64,000 nt of DNA, taken from Dioscorea cayenensis subsp. rotundata (lineage: Eukaryota; Streptophyta; Magnoliopsida; Dioscoreales; Dioscoreaceae). The position numbers were made by a program, and so were the translations under genes. Under the pieces are notes generated by a model. The model did no database searches. It was not told the origin of the DNA and was given only the letters and a program-made list of their open reading frames with translations. Numbering within the stretch: the stretch's first letter is position 1; each line of letters begins with the position of its first letter. Below are positions 46,371 through 58,056 of the stretch, one piece after another. The stretch covers positions 1 to 64,000 of the forward strand of contig NC_052492.1 in assembly GCF_009730915.1 (NCBI RefSeq), in the 5' to 3' direction.

Positions 46371-48960
46371 ACAGGCTTATAGAAGTTTCGCAAGCTGCTC
46401 AAAAATTTCTTGATTTTTGAGATTGTATATTGAGGACACTGTTTAAAGAAAATCCATAGTGAATCTGCCATTTTTTGTCTGGCATCTATTGTTCAGTTAC
46501 GCCCATTTGTTGTTAGATCTTTGTTGGCATTTCACAAATCCTTCTAGTCTAATGCTAAATGCTCATGTTATTTCACTATTATCATATATTTAATTATTTA
46601 TAGGTGGTGTTAAGGGGAACAATCCTTTTTTGTATGGTAAGTGAAAGCTATATTGAATGTATTGAATGAACAAGCTCTTTCAAACTGTTTGGCTTTGTGA
46701 GCTCTGTTGCAGTTTTTATTTTAAAACCAAACATGCAAGCTTTGAGTTCTTACTTCTTATACTCTGCAGGCATGAATTAAATAATTGAAATTTTTTTTTT
46801 GGTTATGTTCAGATGTTACCTTAAAAGAATGAATATTTGCTATAAATTAAAATAAGACAGGATTAAAGTGAGGATTATTTTTTTTTATCTCAATTTGACA
46901 CATTTACCTCTATAAAAACATGCAATTCATTGTTGAAAAGTTCTTTCCTCTTCTTATGAAACAGTTTTTACACAACAAAGCTAAGTTCTTGCTAATAAAT
47001 TATTATTATTTTAATTAAAAACACATTTTAATTATATAAATTATATTTTTCTCCTCCTCTCCTCGTTGCCTCCTGATTGAAAGCCAGGGTGAGTTCTTTC
47101 TCTTGTATTCTATATGTTTTATTATTAATGCATTTGCCAATGCACTTAAAAAGGGTGCTTAGTTAACTACTGCATGTTGTGGTGATCATTAGCTGGATGT
47201 ACTAGTAATCGAAAATAACGTTACCTGAATCAAATGAAATGATGTTCATCTTGTTTCTGGTCATCATTTGAGGTTCGCGCCTCGTTGTTTTCCATGTAGT
47301 ACATTCCTTGTCCTACATATGCAAAATTTCCTTGCTCAAATGGCTTGTCTGCTGCCACTAGAGATTATGGAATAACTTGTTCCAAGTTCATTCTTAAGTT
47401 GTATATATATAGTGTCTCCAACTTTTGAATTGAAGCCTGATGGAGCTAGCTATCAGTCCCTATGTTGTTGAATTGATACAAAGAGAATGATCAGGAAGGT
47501 TGCTGTTTTAGAAATTTGTATGAATTATCAGTTGCTTGACCAGGATTGTGTGGAAAATAAAATAAAATTATGGTATTCAGTTATTGTTTGTGGGTATCAA
47601 TTGATGAGCTGAAATCAGTACACAGGTGCTCCTAATGTCTCATTTGACTATATTTTGCTAATCATGTGGTTCTTGTCGGTCTTTTCTTTATTTACTGAGT
47701 TTCAAATAGTATGAATAATTTGCCAGTTTCTACCTTTAAATTTTTTAACATTTATTCATTGAACTGAATAATTTCTACCTGTGTAGCCACCATTTTTACT
47801 GCTGTTTTAGTTTCATGAAAATAAACTATGATATGTTATCACTCTTTCTATTTATTCAATTCAGTTATTATTATTTTTTTTACTATGTTTCTCCAATCTA
47901 TCATACAACTTCATTTATCAGGAACACAATCATTCAGTAGACCCTGCATCACTCCCTGCTGGCCTTAAAGAAATTTCGAACATTACTCTGAATACCAATA
48001 ACTGTCCTGGTCCTGTTATGATCTTAAATCTCTTGTCCCTTCAGTGCCAATTTTCACACTATTATTTGCCATACCTCAAATTGGTTACACAAATTCCCTT
48101 CTACAAACATGAACCAAAATATTAACAACTTGTTAATCCATTTACATTTTCGACTTTGAATCTTCGATGGAAATATATTAAATTACATCATTCATCCTTT
48201 TAAGTTAGTTCATTATCCAATTTTATAAATTCACCATCAGTTCATTCCTTGTTATATTTCTGGTAATGATTTGCAATTCAAATATCCAAAATGCAGAAAA
48301 CAGTTGTTATTTCTGGCAGGACTTGCCCTCTGTTTTTACAGCTTTCAGAGGAATATATTCAGCTTTTAAAGCCTAAGTAAACATAGTAATTTTTTTTTTA
48401 ACAAATTAGTGATAAACACCTTTTTTTTTTATTTTTTTTTATTGCATTGTAAGATAGAAAATCATTAGACTATGTCTTAGTTACTAACATAGTAAAATTT
48501 CCATACAATGTCCCCATCAATTCAAAAAATTACAAAATATCATTATGATTATTAATTTCTGATTTAGGATTTGTAATGTTCTTTGCTGAAATCTATCAAT
48601 TTAAGAAATTACAAAATATTATTATGATTATTAGTTTCTGATTTAGAATTTATAATTATGATTAGTATCTGATTTTGGATTTGTCATACATTTATCAAAT
48701 TTTCAATTATTACTTCTAATTCTGGTTTTGACTTCAGGGCATATTAATAATTTTTATTATAATTATTTTTTAATATCTGCTTTGAATATTAAAACAATAA
48801 ATGTGAAAATCGTGCGTTGTTGTGCTTGTTGAGTAAATAAATATTTTATTTATTTATATAAATATTAATTTTTAACGGCAGTATATAATATTATTATTTC
48901 AAGAATATAAGAAAAAAAAAATTTATAAGATAAAAGATAGGCATTAATTTCCAGATTGAT
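46371..48960. other. Intergenic DNA, RING gene to AVP2
   Basis: After the RING gene 3' UTR there is AT-rich DNA with no recognised gene. A degenerate tandem repeat occurs at about 48525-48690 (TTACAAAATATTATTATGAT and TTTCTGATTTAG units). Confidence 0.5.
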
Positions 48961-50020
48961 TCCATTCTTCGCCGATTCTCTCTCTCTCTCTCTCTCTTCG
49001 CTGCGTGAAGACTCGGGAGGGAGTTTGGTTTGGACTCTCGCTGGATCTGCGAATTCCGGCTCTCCGGTGATCCCATTTGGCATCTCCGGTGACCGATCAT
49101 CGGATTTTGGAGGCCTTCATCCGTGGCAGAGGCTGGTGGTTGGTACCTGCTCGAGATCTCAAGGTATTTTACCGTTTTGGTGGTTGATTTCTTTCGTTTT
49201 GGGGTCTAGGGTTTGGGTTTTGATCTTAGGGTTTCGGCACTGGTATCTCTGTTCTTTAATTTGTCGATCTTGTGCGTTTGGAATTTTTTTTTTTTCGATT
49301 GACTGGAAATGTGGAAGAAGAAAGAATGGGAAATCATAGAAGTAAATCGATGCATTTTCTTCTGTTATTTTTTATTTTGTTTGAACCCTTGTTGTATAAT
49401 TAAGAGAAGAATTCCTCTTTTTTGTTGTTCGCCCTTGATTTGTTTGGGTGTTCCGATTTTCTGATACGTCTCGTGGTTTGAATAATCAATTAGCGTTCTT
49501 CTTTGTTGGGCAAGCAATGAGTGTGGATCTTGGTTAACACAGTGGTTGGGAATTTCGGAATTGTTCTTAATTTGTGAGGCTAATGATATAGTATGAAGTT
49601 TTAGTTCTTGTGTATTTATGTTATCACTGGCAATGCTTCTATCCTTTTATAGTTCCATAATATTTGTTGTTCTATCGTTTGCAAATTTTCTTTTTCCCTG
49701 GGCTACTGATGTAATATACTGTAGTTTTAGTTGGTTTTGATTTATTTATTGTTAATAACAACATGTATTTTTTTCATAATTTGATTGAATGCGTTTTTGT
49801 TTGCAGCTCGTGACTCCATTTGGATAATTTCTTGTGATATTAAAGCAAAAGGAGCTCTTTTTGGGACGAAGATTGTTTTACAGCGGAAGCTGGCAATTCT
49901 TGTCAATTGAGATTAACCAAAATTCAGCGACCAAACTCAGGGGGCGAGCTGCCCCAAGGGGCAGACTTCGTTCCTTTTCCTGTCGCTCGGAGGGTGAATT
50001 CTTCATCACACGCTGTTGCA
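48961..50020 (+). promoter_or_regulatory. AVP2 5' leader with leader intron
   Basis: A (TC)n tract (48976-48997) opens a GC-richer untranslated exon to about 49163. An AT-rich intron follows to TTTGCAG at 49806, and a second leader stretch runs into the ATG at 50021. Upstream open frames here begin with GTG or TTG, not ATG. Exact borders are inferred. Confidence 0.5.
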
Positions 50021-53000
50021 ATGGATGATGACATGGAAAATGGTAGTTTGAGTCCATATCCAGATAGGCCTAGAAGATTTCCTAGCATGCGGAGCAAATC
50101 ACATACCCCCTTGGTAAACTCCGTGATTCAGTTTCATCTGAAGAATGGTTGTAATATTTTCGTGAAAGGCCACCACATTGTAGCATTGGTAGCATTACCA
50201 TAATTGAATATGATGCTGCCATCTTATTGTACCTAAATGCATGTTACAATCTGTTTGTTGTTCACCTTTCTGATTAATCATGTTTCACTTTGTGCAGGTT
50301 TTCAGGATTTTTATGGGAATAAATGTGCGCGTCTTATTCTTCTTATTACTTTTGGGGGTTGGAGCCATATTTTACGTGGGAATTAGAACTTCACCAATTA
50401 TTGTTTTTGTGTTATCTGTTTGCACCATCAGCCTCTTCTTTGCTGTCTATCTTACAAAGTGGGTTCTAGCCAAGGATGAGGGACCTCCTGAAATGGCTGA
50501 GGTTTATATAACACTCTAAGACTGCTAGTCATTTCATGTCACTTTTGTAGGCCTTTCAGGCCTACGAGTTTCTGCAGTTTTTTGAGTCATATATTTATGT
50601 TCCATTAGAATTTAGATTTTTTTAATGCAATGTTATAAAATTAGAATGTGTTCCTCTTTGTGGGTTTATCTGATGACTTTGCTTGGTTTTTAGATGGCCC
50701 TGCTACTTATTGCAATCACTATGCTATGGTTAATTAGCTGTGTTCATTTTTAGATTGTAAATTTGGGATTTTTATTTTTAGTGCCTCGTCACTTTTTGTT
50801 TAGAATTTGGTTTTATATTCTGGTAGGCCTTCTAAGGCAACTTGATTGCACCTCATCACCTTCAACTGATTCATGTCATATGTTTTCCTGAATTCCAATT
50901 TTTGTTAATTTTAATGCTTATATGTGATACTTGTGCATACGCAGTTGTTCTCTCAACTAACTTTCCTATTAAAAATCATAGATTTCAGATGCCATTCGGG
51001 ATGGAGCAGAAGGTTTCTTCAGGACACAATATGGAACTATATCAAAGATGGCAATGTTTCTTTCTCTTGTGATTTTCAGTATATATTTTTTCCGCAGTAC
51101 AACTCCCCAACAGGAAGCATCTGGCTTGGGAAGGTGTGTGCCCTATGTGCATATGTTATGTCCTTTTTCTATCTCTCTATATTTCGTTTATCGTGGCATT
51201 GATTACTGTGGCTTTGCGTCACATACCTTATTCCGAGCCACATGATTTTCACTCTAAATTTCAGGTCAGCATGTGCATATGTTACGGTTGCAGCATTTCT
51301 CCTTGGTGCATTATGTTCTGGGATTGCAGGATATGTGGGGATGTGGGTGTCAGTCCGTGCAAATGTCCGCGTCTCTAGTGCTGCTAGGCGTTCTGCAAGG
51401 GAAGCACTGCAGGTAATCAAGAAATATTCATTCAAGTTGAAAAAGCTTTTATGTCAAAATATTTCTGTCTTACTTCTGAGTTTTAAAATACAGGTTGCTG
51501 TTCGTGCTGGTGGTTTTTCGGCAATTGTTGTTGTTGGCATGGCTGTAGTTGGTGTTGCTATCCTTTATGCTACATTCTATGTTTGGTTGGGTGTGGGTTC
51601 CCCCAACGCAATGAAAGTCACTGACTGTAAGTCTTTAGCTTGTCTTTGATCTAATTAGCTTGCTAACAACAACTAGATATTTGTATGGTTATTGCCTGAG
51701 CAATACATAGTTCAGTGGATGTCACTGGCTTTAAGTCTTTAACTTTCTTTGATCCATTGGCAAGAGTAAGTATTTAGCTTTTCTTTATTCATCCCCAGGT
51801 CAACTATTAGTTCAGATTTTTTATGTTTGAAAAAAATCATTTTATATATAAAGAACAAAATCTTTTCTACTGGTATACCGGGACTCATATGCAGAAAACT
51901 GATATTGAATCACGTAATTCTTGGTCCCAGTTTTTCTGCATGAGTTTTGATGGTTTTGTGCTTTAATGCAGTGCCTCTTCTACTTGTTGGCTATGGTTTT
52001 GGTGCTTCTTTTGTTGCCCTATTTGCTCAGCTGGGTGGTGGCATTTATACAAAAGCAGCAGATGTTGGTGCTGATCTTGTTGGAAAGGTGGAACAAGGGA
52101 TACCTGAAGATGATCCTCGCAATCCTGCTGTGATCGCAGACTTGGTATTTAATCTTTATTTTAGCACTTTAGATTGTTGAAAATGGGTTGATTTTATTAA
52201 GGTTGGAAACAACCATGCTAAATTTGCTGCTTGTATTATTAGAAAGTTATATTTTCTTTAAATTTATCTGATGGTGCATTGTACTTCTTCAAAAATTAAT
52301 AATAGAATTAAGTGCTGAAATTTAGCAGTCCCTTTCTCTCTTATGTAGCCATGTGAAGTCAAATTTTACTTTGAGCATAAAAAAATCCACTATTATTTGT
52401 GCCATCTGCATAGTGTTTTGTATGATTTCCAGGCAATCGGTTGGAATGTTAATCTAGTGTTGTGTAATGCAAGGTTGGTGATAATGTCGGGGATTGTGCT
52501 GCTCGTGGTGCTGACCTTTTTGAGAGTATTGCGGCTGAGATTATCAGTGCTATGATACTTGGTGGAACAATGGCCCAGCGCTGCAAAATCGAAGGTAAAG
52601 TCTGTGATCAGTTGATAGAAATAGTTTTTCTCCCCTTGCTTTGATGGGAGCTTATTCAATGACAATATGGAAGGTTTGAAAATAAACAGCTTCCACCATG
52701 CTATTAATGTCATGAAATATGTGCTGTCCCATATGCTATGTTATATATCATTCCATAAAGCCATGAGCAGCAATGCATAGCTGCATGGATTGTCTAGTTT
52801 CCTATCATATTTGATAAACTTGGAGTCGGGTTCCATCTATTATGGCTCTGCCCCCATTAATTTAAGGCCTTCTACATGGGAATTGCTAGGAATTGGTGCT
52901 TCCTTATTTTGACCTACCTAAAGAACCACATGCATGCTTTGGTTCATTTTATTTTATTTATTTATTTTTTTTTTGTGAATTATTGTTCCTTAAATATTAT

Positions 53001-53317
53001 TTTTATGGTTTTGGCCCTGATTGGGATGCATGTTTTCCTTTTGCAGATCCAACAGGGTTTATTCTATTCCCCCTCGTTGTCCATTCATTTGATTTGGTTG
53101 TGTCATCAATCGGAATTATATCAATCAGGGGCACACGTGAATCTGGAGTAAAGATTGGCATAGAAGATCCAATGGCAATTCTCCAGAAAGGCTACTCAGT
53201 CACCATATTTTTTGCTGTTCTGGCTTTCGGTTTGGTAAGCAATCTATTATGTTTGTAGTGATCAAAAAATAGAAGAACCGCATCAAATTTTTTTGTTATC
53301 TGACTTGTCGGACTCTC

Positions 53318-53363
<46 letters not shown>

Positions 53364-55609
53364 AGCTTTTTTACTTCAAGTCTTCGAGGTCTTTCATGTA
53401 AGTAGTGTTAATTACCTTCTCATATTTCATACGATCATTTTGTCTACCTTTTCCTCTTCATATTCTGACAGTCTACACGGTGGCTTCTTTATACTGAACA
53501 AGCACCCTCTGCATGGCTGAACTTTGCTTTGTGTGGTTTGGTCGGAATCATAACAGCATACGCCTTCGTTTGGATCACAAAGTATTACACAGATTACAAA
53601 CATGAGCCAGTTCGTCTTTTGGCTATGTCAAGTTCTACTGGTCATGGAACTAATATAATTGCAGGCATAAGTTTGGGTTTGGAATCAACAGCTCTTCCTG
53701 TTCTCGTAATAAGCATCGCTATTATTTCTGCTTTCTGGCTTGGACACACTTCGGGCCTGTTAGATGAATCTGGGAATCCAACTGGTGGTCTGTTTGGGAC
53801 AGCTGTAGCAACAATGGGGATGCTTAGTACAGCAGCTTATGTTCTCACCATGGATATGTTTGGCCCAATAGCTGACAATGCAGGTGGAATTGTGGAGATG
53901 AGTCAGCAGGTATTATTGATATGATTACTGAATGGAAATGTAATGTACTTGGATAGTATTCCCTTTGTGCTAACAGCCAGGATTTGATGCAGAAAGTAGA
54001 ATGCCATTAGATTGAAATAGTGTAGAATGTCGTGTTTTCAAGATTAAGACAAAATAATGTTATCAGAGAGGCTTAGATTGGATGAATGTTTTACTCCTAT
54101 TTTCTTCATTGGTGCAATAGATTGTTTGGAAAAACTTTGCAACCATGACAACTGTTGATTTTTTCAGCCTGAAAGTGTTCGAGAGATCACTGATGTTCTT
54201 GATGCTGTTGGAAACACCACTAAAGCTACTACAAAAGGATTTGCTATTGGATCTGCTGCACTCGCCTCCTTTCTTCTTTTTAGTGCATATATGGATGAAG
54301 TGGCCTCATTTGCTCAGATTCCTTTTAAACAAGTATCTTTAGTGCACAACTTCTTGTCTTTTTTTTTATTATTATTATCTTTTTGACAGACAGTTTCTTG
54401 TGTTTTTTTTTCTAAATTAAATCTTTTTGATTCTGTAGGTTGACATTGCGATTCCAGAAGTCTTTGTCGGTGGACTATTGGGTTCTATGCTTATATTCCT
54501 CTTTAGCGCCTGGGCATGTGCAGCTGTCGGAAGAACTGCTCAGGAGGTTGTCAATGAAGTTAGAAGACAATTTATTGAGAGGCCCGGGATAATGGTATTC
54601 AACCGTCCATTTGATCGAACTCCTCTATGGTTGTAGTGTGCCCTAGATTACTAATAAATTTTCTGCCTCAGGAGTACAAAGAAAAACCCGATTATGGCCG
54701 TTGTGTTGCGATAGTGGCATCTGCATCTTTGCAAGAAATGATAAAACCTGGTGCTCTGGCCATCGTCTCACCTATTTTAATCGGTAAAGATTCTCTTGAT
54801 GTCTTAACTGATTCTTCAGTTACAATGCACTCTTTCCAAAGTTTATTTCTAATAAATGGTTCATGGCCTCTTTTCTTTGCCAGGGTTCCTTTTTCGTGTA
54901 TTAGGCAATGTAACAGATCAGCCACTTCTTGGAGCCAAAGTTGTGGCTTCCATGCTTATGTTTGCAACTGTGGCTGGCATCCTTATGGCTCTTTTTCTGA
55001 ATACTGCTGGCGGTGCATGGGATAATGCAAAGAAGTTCATTGAAACCGGTGCACTTGGTGGTAAAGGCAGTGAGCCTCACAAGGCAGCTGTCACTGGTGA
55101 CACGTAAGTTCCACTCACTCCTTTTTCCTGCAAATTTATGCTAGGTAGCTTTCTTTATCAAAGCTGAAGACCATGCATGAAACTTCATTTTTCTCTGTGA
55201 ACTAATCAAAAGCTCCTATTTCCTTCATCCTTTATAATGTTTAAGCCAGCATGTCTTTCCATGAAGACTTACAACCTTCTCTTTAGTCCCCTACTAGAGT
55301 CTAGGTGGCATTAATATGATAAGAATGATATGGAATTGTAGAATGCATGCATGACATGATGATAATGATGTTCATTGAAGATTGGGTGATGCATGTGGTA
55401 TATCCTTTGTTTGTTTTTGCTAACTATTCTCAGATGCATAAATCTCTCAATAAATAGTGGTTGTGTTTCAGTGAATGTTATTTACAGTGATGATGATGTT
55501 TGCTTGCAGAGTTGGAGACCCTTTCAAAGACACAGCAGGCCCTTCACTTCATGTTCTCATTAAGATGCTTGCTACCATTACATTGGTCATGGCACCTGTC
55601 TTTTTGTGA
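50021..55609 (+). CDS. AVP2: Type II (K+-independent) H+-translocating pyrophosphatase
   Basis: Fourteen coding exons: 50021-50113, 50298-50501, 50982-51133, 51265-51412, 51494-51626, 51972-52144, 52474-52594, 53047-53234, 53472-53909, 54168-54332, 54439-54594, 54672-54783, 54884-55103, 55510-55609. They make 2403 nt, 800 residues; Arabidopsis AVP2 is 802. The protein hydrolyses pyrophosphate to pump protons, in Golgi/TGN membranes in plants. Visible motifs: [11 protein letters not shown] (274-284, PPi/Mg binding), the downstream [15 protein letters not shown], and [10 protein letters not shown] near 565-574. Lys569 there marks the K+-independent type II class, where type I enzymes have Ala. 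Multiple hydrophobic helices fit the 15-17 TM fold. The start ([26 protein letters not shown]) matches the family N-terminus. The (CA)n run at 53321-53358 sits in intron 8. The gene looks intact. Confidence 0.97.
53321..53358. repeat. (CA)n microsatellite in AVP2 intron 8
   Basis: About 18 uninterrupted CA units between exons 8 and 9. Likely length-polymorphic. Confidence 0.9.
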
Positions 55610-58056
55610 GTGATTTCCTGCTTTCTTTACTTAAGGAAATATACAACACCTTGGTACTTGTTATTCCCCTGAGAGAGATTTTAACTTTTAACAGCCTTAT
55701 GTGAATTTTGATAGAAGAAAAATAAAAGATTTACCAGGTTTCTTGTCAGGGAATTTGTAGCACATAATGCATGTAAGTAGTGATTGATTGGTGTTCGTTC
55801 TTGTGGCATATGGTGCTTGGTTTAGATTCAACATTGGTTGGTTGTTTGCTTTGGTTTATTTTGATACTTTTTTAATTGTCTCAAGACTTATCCATATCCA
55901 TATGGGCGGTTTCATATTTATTTGCTTAGCTTTTGTTTATCTTGATGCTACTTTGATGTTGTATTGTTCCCGCTTATGTTTATCTTGGCTCCGACTAGAT
56001 GTGCAAATTACTTTTTTTTTTTTTTTTTTGAATTAACATAGTTAATAATTAATTTTTAAAAAATTATTAATATTACTTGTATCAAGATTAACCATGTTTT
56101 TTTTAAAAAAAAATTGCATGTTATAAGTGTGATCAATTGATTTTTCAATGACATAAACAGACAAACAAAGTCTTAAAAAGTTATTAACTGAACTAAAGTG
56201 TTAGAAACAATTGATTTTTGTAAATAGATGTTGGTAAAATAGTTTTTAGGTATTTAGGTTGGGTTACTTTTGAAGCTAGTTTTTATGTAAAAGGCTCATT
56301 AAAGAAAAACCACACAACAATGAAGCTTATCTGTTCATCTTTTTCTGCAGATTCTGTAGGGTTTTTATGGAAACTATAACTTTATAATAAACTCAATAAA
56401 TATATATATATTCAAGTATTCACTGAACTACAGTGACTAAAGGAAAAAACTAAATTATTTTATGAAACAAAGTTAAAATGTAGTGAGACTTTTGTAACAT
56501 CTCCAAAGGCTTGCTTTTGTGAGGGGGGTCATGTAGGTGCTCCACTAATTTTATTGATAGTCAAAAAAGAGTGATGTGAAAGTGAAACAGAGTGGAGGAG
56601 AATAAGAAACAGGGGAAATTGAGCAGTGCGTCAGCTCTGAATAGCTTTATAATACTGAACGCATGTAGACCCAACTTGCTTTTTATGTGCCCATTAGTTC
56701 CCTCTGCTCCACCTCAAAGGTTGTGTTACTGTCTTATCAGGAGGTAATAACAAAACAAGAAAGAACTTTAAAAAAAGCACACGCCACTGAAACCCTGTCT
56801 AAAAGTTCATTTATTAATTATGTTTCTTTTTCCCATTTCATGTCACACGCTTGTTCAATCTCTTCTTTTTTTTTCCAACCCTTTCTTTTACAAGGAAGAA
56901 CGTACATATATATATACACACACACATTTGTTCATTTATTTATTAGTTTTCATTTGAACATGGCCTCCAAAATTAACTTAATAATTTCACACTCACAAGC
57001 AATTCTTTAATATTCTTTTTCTAGTAATTTGTTAATATAGATTTAATTTTAAAAGTAAATTAAAACATGTATTTTTGTGATTCATTTTTCCATGAAACAA
57101 AAACATTTTTCAAGTTATAAAATAGAGAGTAGTTTATGCCGAATTTATTATCCAAAAATCCTCATTTGAATGAGGACAACATTCGGTCATAAAAGCTGTG
57201 ATTTAAAAATAAATATGAAAGGTTTAATTCAACATTAAAACTGACATATCTGTTAACACTAAACCATCCCATCTACTTATGGAATTAGAAGCTCTAATTT
57301 AAAATTTGTTTTTTTTTTCTTCACAACAAGTTAATAGTAGTAATCCAAAGTTTAATGTCCTCTTCTCAAAAAACATAGATTAAAAAAAATTTTAATGCCC
57401 TCTTCTCAAAAAACATATATTTAAAATTTTTATAAGAAACTAGCATGAAAGGGTCGTTATCCTGTTCCTCATGTCACTTAGATACACATAATCGTGCGCC
57501 GTATCCCACAAGACATGAGACATCCCTCCAAAAATCTCGCCTTACTTAATACCCACCATTCCCCCCCTCCTAGATTCCACCTTATTTATTATTTATATAT
57601 ATTCTAGAACAGCCAATCCAATCCAGAGTACCACCAACTCTAGAAGTTCCTGCGGCGTACCATACCGTTGATAGGTTTTGGATGACATTGTACATGGTAT
57701 CGGGCTATGTGACTACACACTACTACTGCACGCGCGAACTACATCATCCAATCAAATTCATTCTTGGCTTGCCACGTGTCCTATCCTACCTCCACCCTCT
57801 ACTCTACTCTACTGGGCCCCACCTTATACCGGTTTGAGCACTGTTCCTCTGCACCACCCGCCCCCGTTTTGTCCCCTCTTCACGACCCCCGATGCTCACT
57901 TCTCACACCCCTTTACTTTCCCGAAATGCCCCTGATAAATTCGAAATTAATATTAAATAACTATTTTTCTATATAATTCGAAATAGCTTCCCCCTATTCC
58001 TTAGCACTCTCGTTCTCGTCCTCCGGCGGTGAGCGTAGAGTTAACTCTCACCGTTA
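55610..58056. other. Intergenic DNA, AVP2 to MCTP, with MCTP promoter
   Basis: AVP2 3' UTR, then AT-rich DNA with TA and T runs and a short direct duplication near 57355-57425 (CCTCTTCTCAAAAAACATA). The last 500 bp are C-rich (CCACC, CTCTACT runs). No gene recognised. Confidence 0.6.
57970..57976 (+). promoter_or_regulatory. Putative TATA box of the MCTP gene
   Basis: TATATAA lies 81 bp before the ATG in otherwise C-rich DNA. A transcription start near 58000 would give a short leader. Confidence 0.4.

Noticed and set aside
49834-50203. Upstream open frames over the AVP2 start, including an in-frame 38-residue N-terminal extension
   Set aside because: They begin with GTG or TTG codons. The family N-terminus starts at the ATG at 50021, so no uORF or extension is supported.
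57678-57976. Short frames just upstream of MCTP
   Set aside because: C-rich promoter DNA with no conserved motif, no fitting splice signals and no continuity with the MCTP frame.
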